In this document: piece after piece, positions 52,105 to 61,101 of the stretch | Layout of the letters: every line of letters starts with the position of its first letter | How positions within the stretch are numbered: the stretch's first letter is position 1 | From: Nocardia sp. MH4 | GTDB lineage: Bacteria > Actinomycetota > Actinomycetes > Mycobacteriales > Mycobacteriaceae | Direction of reading: 5' to 3' | Length of the DNA stretch: 64,000 bases | NCBI RefSeq assembly: GCF_019266065.1 | Contig: NZ_LPNR01000110.1 | Location: forward strand, 83,958-147,957 | Translations under genes and position numbers: made by a program | The notes under the pieces: model-generated | What the model was told of the DNA's origin: nothing | Seen by the model: only the letters and a program-made list of their open reading frames with translations | The model's database searches: none

Positions 52105-52970
52105 TGACCACGACCACGCCCGACGCCACCACGGTCGACACCGCCGACGGCGTGCGCTTCACCGTGCGCTGGCTGGCCGCCGACGACCCCACCGCCCCGG
52201 TGGTGCTGATCCTGCCCGCCATGGCGATGAAGGCACGCAACTACCAGTCGCTGGCCAAGTCCCTGCACGCCACCGGTCTCTCGGTGGCGACCTGCGATCT
52301 GCGCGCCCACGGCGAGGCCGAGCCCGCGCTCGGCGAGCACACCGACTTCGGCTACCGCGAAATGCTCGAGATCGACCTGCCCGCCGTCGTTTCCGCGATC
52401 GAGGAGCGGTTCCCGCAGGCGCCGCTGCACCTGTTCGGGCACAGCCTGGGCGGCCAGCTCGCGCTGCTGTTCGCCGCCGCCGAACCCGAGCGCGTCGCCG
52501 GGGTCACCGTGATCGGTACCGGCACCGTGTTCTGGTGGGCCTTCGGCCCGCGCCGCTGGTTCGAGGCACTGAGCCAGATCCAGTGGATCGGCCTGGTGTC
52601 GCGGATCAAGGGGCACTGGCCCGGCGGCGTGCTGATCCCGGCGCCGATGCCGGGCGGGGTGATGGTCGACTGGTCGATCCACTCGCTGACCAGCTACTAC
52701 CGCCCCAGCGGCAGCAAGCGCCGCTACAACACGCTGCTGGCGAACATGACCCTGCCGGTGCTGGCGATCTCGCTGTCCCAGGACGTGCTCGGCCCCAAGT
52801 CCAATGTCGACTTCCTGGTCTCGCGGATGCCCTCGGCCGCGGTGACCCAGTGGCACCTCGACGAGAACTCCGCGGTCGAGCACCTGGATCACTTCACCTG
52901 GCTCAAGGACTCGCCCGCGATCGCGGCGGGCGTGTCGCAGTGGATCACCGCCGGCACCGCGCCGGCCTGA
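52104..52970 (+). CDS. Alpha/beta hydrolase (lysophospholipase/monoacylglycerol lipase-like)
   Basis: 288 residues. The nucleophile elbow 'LFGHSLGGQLALLFA' carries the Ser, 'LRAHGEAEPALGEH' forms the oxyanion-side region, and the catalytic His is probably in 'EHLDHFTW'. The sequence resembles serine-aminopeptidase-like (Hydrolase_4) esterases that act on monoglycerides or lysolipids. It precedes an ABC importer whose relatives carry glycerophosphodiesters, so acyl-glycerol hydrolysis is plausible but not shown. Confidence 0.87.
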   Translation: MTTTTPDATTVDTADGVRFTVRWLAADDPTAPVVLILPAMAMKARNYQSLAKSLHATGLSVATCDLRAHGEAEPALGEHTDFGYREMLEIDLPAVVSAIEERFPQAPLHLFGHSLGGQLALLFAAAEPERVAGVTVIGTGTVFWWAFGPRRWFEALSQIQWIGLVSRIKGHWPGGVLIPAPMPGGVMVDWSIHSLTSYYRPSGSKRRYNTLLANMTLPVLAISLSQDVLGPKSNVDFLVSRMPSAAVTQWHLDENSAVEHLDHFTWLKDSPAIAAGVSQWITAGTAPA

Positions 52971-52979
52971 AGGAGAGAC

Positions 52980-54110
52980 GTGGCACGACTGCAGATCGAA
53001 GCGGTGTCGAAGAAGTTCGACACCGACTACGCCGTGCGCGAGGTCAGCCTCGACATCGCCGACGGCGAATTCATGGTGCTGCTCGGCCCCAGTGGCTGCG
53101 GCAAGTCCACCCTGCTGCGGATGATCGCGGGGCTGGAGGAGCCGAGCGAGGGCCGGATCCTGGTGGGCGGCAACGACGTCACCGACGCGGCGCCGCAGCG
53201 TCGTGACCTGGCGATGGTGTTCCAGAGCTACGCGCTCTACCCGCACCTGTCGGTGGCCAAGAACATCGGGTTCCCGCTGCGGGCCCGGCGCAAGCCGCGC
53301 GCCGAGATCGCCCAGCGGGTCGCCGAGGTCTCGGCCACCTTGGAGCTGTCCGCGCTGCTCGACCGCAAGCCGGTCGCGCTCTCGGGTGGCCAGCGCCAGC
53401 GCGTCGCCCTGGCCCGCGCCATGGTCCGCGATCCCGGCGCGTTCCTGATGGACGAGCCGCTGTCGAACCTGGACGCCAAGTTGCGCAGCGCGACCCGCGC
53501 CGAACTGATCGCCCTGCACCAGCGACTGGGCGCGACGTTCCTCTACGTCACCCACGACCAGGTCGAGGCGATGACGATGGCCTCGCGCATCGCTCTGCTC
53601 AACGAGGGCCGCGTCGAACAGTGCGGCACCCCCGCCGAGCTCTACGACCAGCCGCGCTCGACCTTCGTCGCCGGTTTCCTCGGCTCGCCGCCGATGAACC
53701 TGTTCCCCGCGGTCGTCCAGTCGCGCGGCGGTGCCCTGCGCGTGACGGCCGACGGTGTCGACGCCGCGCTCGACATCACCGACGAGCTCGACACCGCCAC
53801 CGCGGTGATCGCGGGTATCCGGCCGGAGCGCCTGCGCATCGACCCCGCTGCCGGCGCCGTCCGCGGCCGGGTGCGGATGGTCGAGAACCTCGGCAGCGAG
53901 GAACTGGTGCACCTCGACGCGGGCACCACCAGCCTGTGCGTGCGCGCGCCGCGCCCGGCCGGGGTGCGCGTCGGCGAGGACATCGCCGTGCGGGTCGACC
54001 CCGCCGACATCCACCTGTTCGATCCCGACACCGGCCTCCGCCTGACCTGGCAGGCGCCGCAACCGGAGTCGATCCCCAGCCAGGACGCGGCTGCCGTGCC
54101 CGTCCCCTGA
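52980..54110 (+). CDS. ABC importer ATP-binding subunit (UgpC/MalK-like)
   Basis: 376 residues from a GTG with AGGAGA four bases upstream. Walker A 'GPSGCGKSTLLRMI', Q-loop 'VFQSYALYPH', signature 'LSGGQRQRVALARA', Walker B 'FLMDEPLSNLDAKL' and the switch His in 'VTHDQVEAM' are all intact. A C-terminal TOBE/MalK regulatory region of about 140 residues contains 'AGIRPERLRI'. It belongs to the carbohydrate-uptake-1 group that includes UgpC. It works with the binding protein and the two permeases downstream. Confidence 0.95.
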   Translation: MARLQIEAVSKKFDTDYAVREVSLDIADGEFMVLLGPSGCGKSTLLRMIAGLEEPSEGRILVGGNDVTDAAPQRRDLAMVFQSYALYPHLSVAKNIGFPLRARRKPRAEIAQRVAEVSATLELSALLDRKPVALSGGQRQRVALARAMVRDPGAFLMDEPLSNLDAKLRSATRAELIALHQRLGATFLYVTHDQVEAMTMASRIALLNEGRVEQCGTPAELYDQPRSTFVAGFLGSPPMNLFPAVVQSRGGALRVTADGVDAALDITDELDTATAVIAGIRPERLRIDPAAGAVRGRVRMVENLGSEELVHLDAGTTSLCVRAPRPAGVRVGEDIAVRVDPADIHLFDPDTGLRLTWQAPQPESIPSQDAAAVPVP

Positions 54111-54143
54111 CTACCGCACGAACCATTGATGAGGAGAACCACC

Positions 54144-55511
54144 ATGAAACGCACCCTGCCCATCTTGGGCGTGGTGTTCACCACCGCCGTCGCCCTGAGC
54201 GGCTGCGGTCTGGGCGGCACCGTGTCCTCGGACACCACGACGACCGCGCAGATTCCGGAGCTGAAGCCCGACCAGCAGGTCTCGATCGTGTTCGAGTCCT
54301 ACAACTACGGGCTCGCCGGCGCCTGGACCGACACGTTCAACGCGCTGATCGCCGACTTCGGCAAGAAGTACCCCAACATCAAGGTCACCGCGCAGAAGCC
54401 GCAGGGCAACAGCCCGAACCCGGCCACCGACACCATCTCCAGCATCCAGAACCAGATGGTCGCGGGCACCCCGCCCGACGTCGCCCAGCTCGGCTTCTCC
54501 GACCTGGACTTCACCGTGCACCAGCTGCAGGCCAAGCCGCTCGACACCCTCGTCGGCAAGCAGGAGGTGGCCGAGAACTTCGACGGCCGACACGCCTACG
54601 CCCCGCGCGCCCGCGTCCTCGACGACTGGGACGGCCACACCTACGGCGTGCCCTTCGTGTTCTCCACCCCCGTGCTGTACCTGAACGCCTCGCTGTTCAC
54701 CGAGGCCGGTCTGGATCCGGCCACGCCGCCTGCCACCTGGGCCGAGGTCGCGACCGCGTCCAAGCAGATCGCCGACCGCACCGGCAAGGGCGGTGTCTAC
54801 ATCGACTGCCTGACCAAGACCGCCAAGGACTGGTGCTTCCAGTCGCTGGTGCGCTCCAACGGCGGCCGGGTCATCGCCGAGGACCGCCGCACCCTCACCT
54901 ACGCCTCCGCGCCCGTCGTCGAGGTGACCAAGATGGCGCAGGACCTGGTGAACACGGGCAGCATGCCCAAGCTGAACCAGAAGCAGGGCTACGAGGCGTT
55001 CGCGCGCGGCGAGATCGGCATGATCCTCGAGACCAGCGCCATCCAGGGCACCTTCGTCACCGGCGCCAAGGACAAGTGGGACCTGCGGTCGGCGCCGATG
55101 CCGTCGTTCGCGGGCAAGCCGACCGTGCCCACGAATTCCGGTGCGGGCCTGCACATCCTGTCCAACGATCCGGCCAAGCAGCGTGCCTCCTGGGAGCTGA
55201 TCAAGTTCCTCACCAGCGAGGAGTCCTACATCAAGATCGCGCAGAACATCGGCTACCTGCCGCTGCGCACCGGACTGCTCGATCAGGCCGACGGACTCAA
55301 GGACTGGGCCGCCAAGAATCCGCTGCTGAAGCCGAACGTCGCCCAGCTGGCGAACATGGAGCCGTGGGTGTCCATGCCGGGCAACAACTATCTGCAGATG
55401 CGCGACGGCATGATGGACGCCGTCGAAGCCATCGTGTTCCAGGGCAAGGATCCGCAGTCCACGTTGACCGCTGCGCAGGCAGAGGGCACCAAACTCCTGC
55501 CGGTCGCATGA
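54144..55511 (+). CDS. Extracellular solute-binding lipoprotein of the ABC importer
   Basis: 455 residues from the ATG at 54144 with AGGAG six bases upstream; the in-frame ATG at 54126 lacks a site. The lipobox 'VALSGCG' marks lipidation at Cys after the signal peptide. The mature protein is a family 1 solute-binding protein ('LIADFGKKYPNIKVT', 'GTPPDVAQLGFSDL', 'YEAFARGEIGMI'). Relatives bind maltose, glycerol-3-phosphate or glycerophosphocholine. The linked phosphodiesterase favours a phosphodiester ligand. Confidence 0.93.
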   Translation: MKRTLPILGVVFTTAVALSGCGLGGTVSSDTTTTAQIPELKPDQQVSIVFESYNYGLAGAWTDTFNALIADFGKKYPNIKVTAQKPQGNSPNPATDTISSIQNQMVAGTPPDVAQLGFSDLDFTVHQLQAKPLDTLVGKQEVAENFDGRHAYAPRARVLDDWDGHTYGVPFVFSTPVLYLNASLFTEAGLDPATPPATWAEVATASKQIADRTGKGGVYIDCLTKTAKDWCFQSLVRSNGGRVIAEDRRTLTYASAPVVEVTKMAQDLVNTGSMPKLNQKQGYEAFARGEIGMILETSAIQGTFVTGAKDKWDLRSAPMPSFAGKPTVPTNSGAGLHILSNDPAKQRASWELIKFLTSEESYIKIAQNIGYLPLRTGLLDQADGLKDWAAKNPLLKPNVAQLANMEPWVSMPGNNYLQMRDGMMDAVEAIVFQGKDPQSTLTAAQAEGTKLLPVA

Positions 55512-56365
55512 GCGATCTGACCATCGTCCAGCTCACCGATACCCACCTGCGCCCGGCCGGTGAGCTCGTCCACGGTGTCGTCGACACCGACGCGAACCTC
55601 ACCCGGGTGCTCACCCACCTGCGCGAGGCCGGGCAGCACGTCGACGCCCTGGTGCTCTCGGGTGACCTGTCCGACAACGGGTCACCCGAGGCGTACCGGC
55701 GGCTGCGGGCGGCCGTCGAACCGGTCGCGGCCGAACTCGGCGCCGAGATCGTCTACGTCATGGGCAATCACGACGAACGTGGCGCCTTCGGTGAGGAGCT
55801 GCTCGACCTGGCTCCCGGCTCGGTGGACACCACGCTGCCCCACGACCGCATCGTCGAGGTCGCCGGTCTGCGCATCATCGCGTTGGACAGCACCACGCCG
55901 CTGCGGCACGAGGGCAGGCTCGAACTCGAGCAGCTGGCCTGGCTGAGCGTGCAGCTGCGCACCCCCGCGCCCCGGGGCACCGTGCTGGTGCTGCACCATC
56001 CGCCCCTGCCGTCGCCCATCGCCACCGTCGACTTCCTCAAGCTCGAGGACGCCGACCGGCTGGCGGAGGTCCTCGCGGGGTCCGATGTGCGGATGATCCT
56101 GTGCGGGCACAACCATCTGACGGCCGCCGCGGCGGTCGCGGGGATCCCGGTGTGGATCGGGCCCGCGCTGTCGTACCGGATCGATCCGATGCCCCCGGCG
56201 GGCAGGCACCGCGGGTTCGCCGGATTCGGGTACAGCCGGATCGATGTCGTCGGTTCGACGGTGCTGGCCACCGCGATCGAGGCGACCCCGGCCACCCCGG
56301 TCTACGACCGGCCCGAGGCCGAGGTGCTCGAACAGCTGGCGGCGATCGCCGCGCGGACGCGGTGA
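55508..56365 (+). CDS. Calcineurin-like metallophosphodiesterase
   Basis: 285 residues; the ATG overlaps the binding-protein stop. All five metal motifs of the class III phosphodiesterases are present in order: 'QLTDTHL', 'LSGDLSDNG', 'VMGNHDER', 'VLHHPPL' and 'LCGHNHL'. CpdA (cAMP) and GpdQ (glycerophosphodiesters) belong here. Sitting inside an importer operon between the binding protein and the permease, it most likely cleaves the imported phosphodiester in the cytoplasm, which points to GpdQ-like activity. No signal peptide is visible. Confidence 0.9.
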   Translation: MSDLTIVQLTDTHLRPAGELVHGVVDTDANLTRVLTHLREAGQHVDALVLSGDLSDNGSPEAYRRLRAAVEPVAAELGAEIVYVMGNHDERGAFGEELLDLAPGSVDTTLPHDRIVEVAGLRIIALDSTTPLRHEGRLELEQLAWLSVQLRTPAPRGTVLVLHHPPLPSPIATVDFLKLEDADRLAEVLAGSDVRMILCGHNHLTAAAAVAGIPVWIGPALSYRIDPMPPAGRHRGFAGFGYSRIDVVGSTVLATAIEATPATPVYDRPEAEVLEQLAAIAARTR

Positions 56366-56366
56366 C

Positions 56367-57320
56367 ATGTTCGTCATCGACGACAGGCAGGACCCGGCGC
56401 GGGCGGCGATCATCGCCCCCGCGGCGGGTCCGCGCCGGTTCACCCGGCGCGCGGCGCTGCGCCTGATCACGCCCTATCTGTATCTGGCACCGGCGGTGGT
56501 GCTGCTGGTGGTGTTCACCTACCAACCGCTGGTGCAGGCGGTGCAGCTGTCCACCGTGTCGTGGAATCTGCTGCCGACCGCGCCGATGAAGGCGGTCGGT
56601 ACCGCCAATTACTCCCGGCTGCTGGATCTTCCGGCGTTCTGGGGCTCGCTGGGCCGCACCGCGACGCTGATCCTGGGCCTGCTGCCGTTCACGGTGCTGC
56701 TGCCGGTGCTGATCGCGCTGGCCAGCAGGCGGGTGCAGGGCCGGGCCCGCACGTTCTATCAGGCGCTGGTGTTCGCCCCGTTCCTGGTCGCGCCGGTCGC
56801 GGCGGCGGCGGTGTGGCGCTGGCTGCTGCATCCCGGCTCCGGATTCGTCGACCAGGTGGTCGATTCCGGCCGCAATTGGGTCTACGACGCCTCGACGGCG
56901 CAGGCGGTGATCGTGCTGATCACCGGCTGGCAGCTGCTCGGTTTCGCGGTACTGGTGGTGTGGGCCGGACTGGCCGGGATCAGTGGCGACTACAGCGAGG
57001 CCGCGCAGGTCGACGGCGCGACGCCGGGGCAGATCCGGCGCTGGATCACCCTGCCACTGCTGTCGCCGACGCTGCTGTTCCTGGTGCTCACCACCGTGCT
57101 GCTCAGTCCCACACTGTCGTTCCCGCTCATCGATTCGATGACCCAGGGCGGACCGGCGCAGGCCACGACCAACATCTACTACCTGCTCTGGGACTACGCG
57201 TTCCACAGCTTCGACGCGGGTCTGAGCGCGGCGGCGGGCGTGCTGTTGTTCGTCGGGTTCGGCGCGCTGGCGGCCGTGCTGGTCTGGATCTCGGAAAAGG
57301 TTGCCGTTCATGATGATTGA
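56367..57320 (+). CDS. ABC importer permease 1 (UgpA/MalF-like)
   Basis: 317 residues from the ATG at 56367, one base after the phosphodiesterase stop. Six membrane segments are visible, beginning at 'YLYLAPAVVLLVVFTYQPLV'. The EAA loop is 'EAAQVDGATPGQIRRWITLP', the coupling helix that contacts the ATPase. It pairs with the second permease, whose start overlaps its end. Confidence 0.94.
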   Translation: MFVIDDRQDPARAAIIAPAAGPRRFTRRAALRLITPYLYLAPAVVLLVVFTYQPLVQAVQLSTVSWNLLPTAPMKAVGTANYSRLLDLPAFWGSLGRTATLILGLLPFTVLLPVLIALASRRVQGRARTFYQALVFAPFLVAPVAAAAVWRWLLHPGSGFVDQVVDSGRNWVYDASTAQAVIVLITGWQLLGFAVLVVWAGLAGISGDYSEAAQVDGATPGQIRRWITLPLLSPTLLFLVLTTVLLSPTLSFPLIDSMTQGGPAQATTNIYYLLWDYAFHSFDAGLSAAAGVLLFVGFGALAAVLVWISEKVAVHDD

Positions 57321-58122
57321 CCGTCTCCGCCTGGCGGGCAGCCATGTGCTGCTCGCCGGGACGGCGCTGGTGTGCGTGTTCCCCATCTATTGGCTGTTCG
57401 CCACCGCGCTGCGCAGGCCCCAGGACGTCACCTCGCTGTCGCCGCTGCCGTGGCCGTTGTCGATCGACAACTACCTCGACGCGGCGCAGAAGGTCGACGT
57501 CACCGGCTTGATCGTCAACACCTTCGTCGTGGCGATCCTGTCCGCGGCCGGTCAGCTGCTGATCGCGCTGCTGGCGTCCTACGCCTTCGCGATGTACACC
57601 TTCCCGCTGCAGCGGCTGATGTATCTGGCGTTCGTCGGCGTCTGGCTGGTGCCGTTCCAGGTCACCATGCTGCCCAACTACATCCTGCTCAACCGGATGG
57701 GGCTGATCAACACGTTGATCGGCTGCGTGCTGCCGACATTGTGCTCGGCGCTGGCGGTGCTGCTGTTGCGCCAGCACATGAACGCCTTCCCGAAGGAGCT
57801 CGTCGCCGCGGCCAAGATCGACGGCCGTTCCTCCTGGGCCATCCTGTGGACGGTGGTGGTGCCGAATCTGCGCCCCGCGCTGGCCGCGCTGGGCATCCTG
57901 CTGTTCATCAACGCCTGGAACGAATACTTCTGGCCCGCGGTCGTTCTGCGGCAATCCAACGATGTCCTCCAGCTCGGTCTGCGCAGTTTCATGGGCACCG
58001 AGGGCGACCAGTGGGGTCCGATGATGGCGCTGGCGAGTCTGGCCTGTCTGCCGGTGCTGCTGCTCTATCTGGTGTTGCAGCGCCACATCGTCAACGCCTT
58101 CGTCCGGTCGGGGCTCAAGTGA
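57310..58122 (+). CDS. ABC importer permease 2 (UgpE/MalG-like)
   Basis: 270 residues. The ATG at 57310 (or the next one at 57313) follows AAAGG by nine bases; a TTG at 57301 is also in frame. 'FPIYWLFATALRRP' near the N-terminus and the EAA-like loop 'ELVAAAKIDGRSSWAILWTV' are the MalG/UgpE pattern. It is the last gene of the operon; its 3' end overlaps by 8 bases the end of the convergent membrane hydroxylase gene. Confidence 0.94.
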   Translation: MMIDRLRLAGSHVLLAGTALVCVFPIYWLFATALRRPQDVTSLSPLPWPLSIDNYLDAAQKVDVTGLIVNTFVVAILSAAGQLLIALLASYAFAMYTFPLQRLMYLAFVGVWLVPFQVTMLPNYILLNRMGLINTLIGCVLPTLCSALAVLLLRQHMNAFPKELVAAAKIDGRSSWAILWTVVVPNLRPALAALGILLFINAWNEYFWPAVVLRQSNDVLQLGLRSFMGTEGDQWGPMMALASLACLPVLLLYLVLQRHIVNAFVRSGLK

Positions 58123-58972
58123 GGCGGCGGAAGGGCGCGATCAGCTGATCCAGGTAGCCGACCGGATAGTCGGGATGTGCCGCCATGCCGAGCTGGTCGG
58201 AGGTGAACCGGCGGCGCGGATCGTAGCTGTAGGTGCGCAGCAGGTGATCCCAGAGCAGGGTGAACAGGCCGAAGTTGACGTCGCCGACGCCGGCCCATTT
58301 GAGGTGATGGAAGCGGTGACCCTCGTTGAGGGCGAGCACGTACTTCAGCGGACCGACGCGATAGTCGGCGTTGGAATGTTGCAGCAGCAGCTGCACGGCC
58401 ACGGCGAGGGCCAGCGCGGCGGCGACGTCGACCGGCAGCCCGATCACGATCAGCGGGGCCACGCCGGCGGCCATCTCGGCGGTCTGGTGCAGCGGATGCT
58501 TCATCAGGCCGTTGAGGCCGTAGAACCGGGTGACGCTGTGGTGCACGGCGTGGAAGCGCCACAGCACCCCGATCTTGTGACTGGCCCAGTGCACCAGCGT
58601 GATTCCGGCGTCCGCGATCAGGATGGCGAGGACCACCTGGACCACGAACGGCCAATCGCCCGGCCACAGCCCCGGGGCGGGCACGATCGCGGCAAGCAGC
58701 GGGATCACCGCCACGCTGACCAGGATCAGCGTCTCGTTCACGACAGCGTGCAGCCGGTCGCGGACGCTGTCGGCCTGGGGTCCGTTCCAGGCGGGTTCGT
58801 ACGGGATGACCCGTTCGACCGCGAACGAGGTGGCGATCGCCACGGCGAGCACGAGCAGCAGCCAGGGTTTCGGGGCATGGGCGGCGGCGAGGGCGATGCC
58901 GATTCCGTTGAGCCCCACCAGCATCAATGGGACGTAGCCGTAGCGGGCGAGACGGCGCACAGCGAGGTTCAT
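58115..58972 (-). CDS. Fatty acid hydroxylase/sterol desaturase-family membrane protein
   Basis: 285 residues with several membrane segments and the eight-His diiron pattern of this superfamily in four clusters: 'LVHWASHKIG', 'FHAVHHSV', 'HSNADYR' and 'GHRFHHLKW'. Members hydroxylate or desaturate sterols, fatty acids or carotenoids. The ATG follows the stop of the araC-family gene by four bases, so the two form a unit in which the regulator probably controls this enzyme. The substrate is unknown. Confidence 0.9.
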   Translation of the reverse strand: MNLAVRRLARYGYVPLMLVGLNGIGIALAAAHAPKPWLLLVLAVAIATSFAVERVIPYEPAWNGPQADSVRDRLHAVVNETLILVSVAVIPLLAAIVPAPGLWPGDWPFVVQVVLAILIADAGITLVHWASHKIGVLWRFHAVHHSVTRFYGLNGLMKHPLHQTAEMAAGVAPLIVIGLPVDVAAALALAVAVQLLLQHSNADYRVGPLKYVLALNEGHRFHHLKWAGVGDVNFGLFTLLWDHLLRTYSYDPRRRFTSDQLGMAAHPDYPVGYLDQLIAPFRRLT

Positions 58973-58976
58973 GCCC

Positions 58977-59765
58977 TCAGCCTGGCCGCCGGTCCCCCGT
59001 GGACGCTTGAACGATTCGGCTGACCCGACCGTCCCAGACCACGGCGCTGGTCAGCGCCGACGGCGGCAGTCCGAAGATCTCCCGGCACGTGCGGGTGAGA
59101 TGCGCGCTGTCGGCGAATCCCGTCGCGTGCGCGATCGAAGTCAGATCCTGTCCACCCCGCGCGAGCTCGACGGCGTTCATCAGCCGCAACCACAGGATGT
59201 AGCGGCGCAGCGGCAGCCCGACCTGGGCGGTGAACAGGTGGGTGAGCCGGCTGGCCGACAGGCCGACGACGGCGGCGACCTCCCCGGTGCGCACCGGCCC
59301 GCGCGCCACCATCGCCGGCAGCGCGGCCACCGCGGCCACGACCGCCGGATGCCGCGGGGAGACGGCACCGCCGCTCGCCGCCGCGAGCGTGCCCAGCAGT
59401 CCGTCGACGAAGTCCGCCGTCGAGGTGATCGGCCGGGCGCGATCGCGCAGGGCGGGACCACCGCACCACCCGGCGGTCGCCGCCCGGAGTTCGGCACCGC
59501 GACCGGCCGGGGAATCGGGGTCGAGGAACACCACGATCCCGGTCGCGCCGCCGGTGTCGACGCGGTGTTCGGTGTCGGGCGGGATGACGATCTCGGCCCC
59601 GGTGTGCGGTCGGCCGTCACCGTCGAGCACGGTTACCGGCGCGTCGGCCACGATGATCTGCGCGGCATGGTGGGCATGCGCGCGGGTGCCGCCGATCGTC
59701 CCGGTGAAGGCGAGCACGCCGGGCCGGATCAACGCCCCGGCACCGCGCCAGGCGACCTCGCTCAC
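58977..59765 (-). CDS. AraC-family transcriptional regulator
   Basis: 262 residues from a GTG. An N-terminal cupin-like sensor ('HAHHAAQIIVAD', 'GAEIVIPPDTEHRVD') is followed by two helix-turn-helix motifs at the C-terminus: 'GEVAAVVGLSASRLTHLF' and 'LTSIAHATGFADSAHLTRTC'. The His-rich sensor suggests a metal or small-ligand pocket. It is the first gene of a two-gene unit with the membrane hydroxylase, and it ends about 20 bases after the aminotransferase stop is passed on the same strand. Confidence 0.92.
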   Translation of the reverse strand: MSEVAWRGAGALIRPGVLAFTGTIGGTRAHAHHAAQIIVADAPVTVLDGDGRPHTGAEIVIPPDTEHRVDTGGATGIVVFLDPDSPAGRGAELRAATAGWCGGPALRDRARPITSTADFVDGLLGTLAAASGGAVSPRHPAVVAAVAALPAMVARGPVRTGEVAAVVGLSASRLTHLFTAQVGLPLRRYILWLRLMNAVELARGGQDLTSIAHATGFADSAHLTRTCREIFGLPPSALTSAVVWDGRVSRIVQASTGDRRPG

Positions 59766-59796
59766 GCCACGGACCCGGCGCCGGAGCCGGCCGGTG

Positions 59797-61008
59797 TCAC
59801 TGCCGGTAGGTCGCCAGGAAGCGGCCGATGCGCTCGATGATGGCCTCGAGCTCGTCGGCGTGCGGCAGGGTGACGATCCGGAAGTGGTCGGGGCGTGGCC
59901 AATTGAAGCCGGTGCCCTGGACGATGTGCAGCTTCTCCTGCAGCAGCAGGTCGAGCACGAACTTCTCGTCGTCGTGGATGCGGTACATGTCCAGGTCGAT
60001 GCGCGGGAAGGCGTACAGCGCGCCCTTCGGTTTCACGCAGGACACACCGGGGATGGCGTTGAGGGCTTCCCAGGCGCGGTCGCGCTGCTCACGCAGCCGC
60101 CCGCCGGGCAGGGTGAGGTCGTAGATGCTCTGATGCCCACCCAGAGCAGCCTGGATCGCCTGCTGCGCGGGTACATTCGCGCACAGCCGCAGACCGGCCA
60201 GCATCGTCAGGCCCTCGAGGTAGCTCGCGGCGTGCTGGGTGGGGCCCGACACCACCAGCCAGCCCGAGCGCAGTCCGGCGGCCCGGTAGTTCTTCGACAG
60301 ACCGGAGAAGGTCAGGCACAGCAGATCGGGCGCGAGCGAGGCGACGGCGGTGTGCTCGAGATCGTCGTAGTAGATCTTGTCGTAGATCTCGTCGGCGAAG
60401 ACGACCAGATTGTGCCTGCGGGCGATCTCGAGGATCTCGCGCAGCACCTCCGGCGGGTACACCGCGCCGGTGGGGTTGTTCGGGTTGATCAGCACGATGG
60501 CGCGGGTGCGGTCGGTGATCTTGGCCGTGATGTCGGCCAGGTCGGGGTACCAGTCGGCACCCTCGTCACACAGGTAGTGCACCGGCGTGCCGCCGTTGAG
60601 GGCGGTCGCGGCGGTCCACAGCGGGAAGTCCGGGGCGGGGACGAGGACCTCGTCGCCGTTCTCGAGCAGCGCGGTCATCGCCATCATGATCAGCTCGGAG
60701 ACGCCGTTGCCGAGGAAGACCTCCTCGACGCTCACGTCGTCGACGCCGAGGGTCTGGTAGTACTGCACCACCGCGCGCCGGGCCGAGAGCAGGCCCTTCG
60801 ACGAGCTGTACCCGGTGGAGGTGGGCAGCGTTCGGACCATGTCCTGCAACAGATCCGGGGGCGCGTCGAAGCCGAAGATCAACGGGTTGCCGGTGTTGAG
60901 CTTGACGACGTGATGGCCCTCGGCCTCGAGCCGGGCCGCCTCCTCCGCGACCGGGCCGCGGATCTCGTACGACACTCCCGACAGCTTGCTGGACTGCTTG
61001 ACCTGCAT
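59797..61008 (-). CDS. alaA: PLP-dependent alanine/aspartate aminotransferase (AlaA-type)
   Basis: 403 residues from the ATG at 61008 with GGAGGG six bases upstream; the ATG at 61014 touches that site, so it is less likely. It follows E. coli AlaA closely along its length: 'SYEIRGPV', 'LNTGNPLIFGFDAPPDLL', 'GNGVSELI', 'LINPNNPTGAVYPPEVL', 'ADEIYDKI', and the PLP-binding Lys in 'FSGLSKNYRAAGLR'. The reaction is glutamate + pyruvate to 2-oxoglutarate + alanine (mycobacterial AspC is the same group). It is divergent from the HxlR gene, and two perfect operators lie in its promoter region. Confidence 0.95.
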   Translation of the reverse strand: MQVKQSSKLSGVSYEIRGPVAEEAARLEAEGHHVVKLNTGNPLIFGFDAPPDLLQDMVRTLPTSTGYSSSKGLLSARRAVVQYYQTLGVDDVSVEEVFLGNGVSELIMMAMTALLENGDEVLVPAPDFPLWTAATALNGGTPVHYLCDEGADWYPDLADITAKITDRTRAIVLINPNNPTGAVYPPEVLREILEIARRHNLVVFADEIYDKIYYDDLEHTAVASLAPDLLCLTFSGLSKNYRAAGLRSGWLVVSGPTQHAASYLEGLTMLAGLRLCANVPAQQAIQAALGGHQSIYDLTLPGGRLREQRDRAWEALNAIPGVSCVKPKGALYAFPRIDLDMYRIHDDEKFVLDLLLQEKLHIVQGTGFNWPRPDHFRIVTLPHADELEAIIERIGRFLATYRQ

Positions 61009-61044
61009 GAACATCCCTCCGAAGTGTGGTTGCCGCACACACTA

Positions 61045-61080
61045 CTTGGTATTTCCAAGATTTCACTTGGTTTTTCCAAG
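61045..61080. promoter_or_regulatory. Tandem HxlR-type operators between alaA and regulator
   Basis: Two perfect inverted repeats of the form CTTGG-N5-CCAAG occupy 61045-61059 (centre TATTT) and 61066-61080 (centre TTTTT). Their centres are 21 bases apart, two helical turns. They form an A+T-rich island in the 93-base gap and overlap a possible -35 (TTGGTT at 61067-61072) of the regulator gene, so bound protein should block transcription there and probably of alaA. Confidence 0.8.
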
Positions 61081-61088
61081 TCTATGGT

Positions 61089-61094
61089 TAGAGT
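61089..61094 (+). promoter_or_regulatory. Candidate -10 box of the HxlR gene
   Basis: TAGAGT lies 16 bases after TTGGTT and ends seven bases before the GTG at 61102. This makes a good promoter for a leaderless transcript overlapping the second operator. Confidence 0.6.
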
Positions 61095-61101
61095 AGGACA
61101 C

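Noticed and set aside
59230..61083. A very long N-terminal extension of the HxlR regulator
   Set aside because: It runs antisense through the aminotransferase and AraC genes; the GTG at 61102 follows a promoter and matches the family length.
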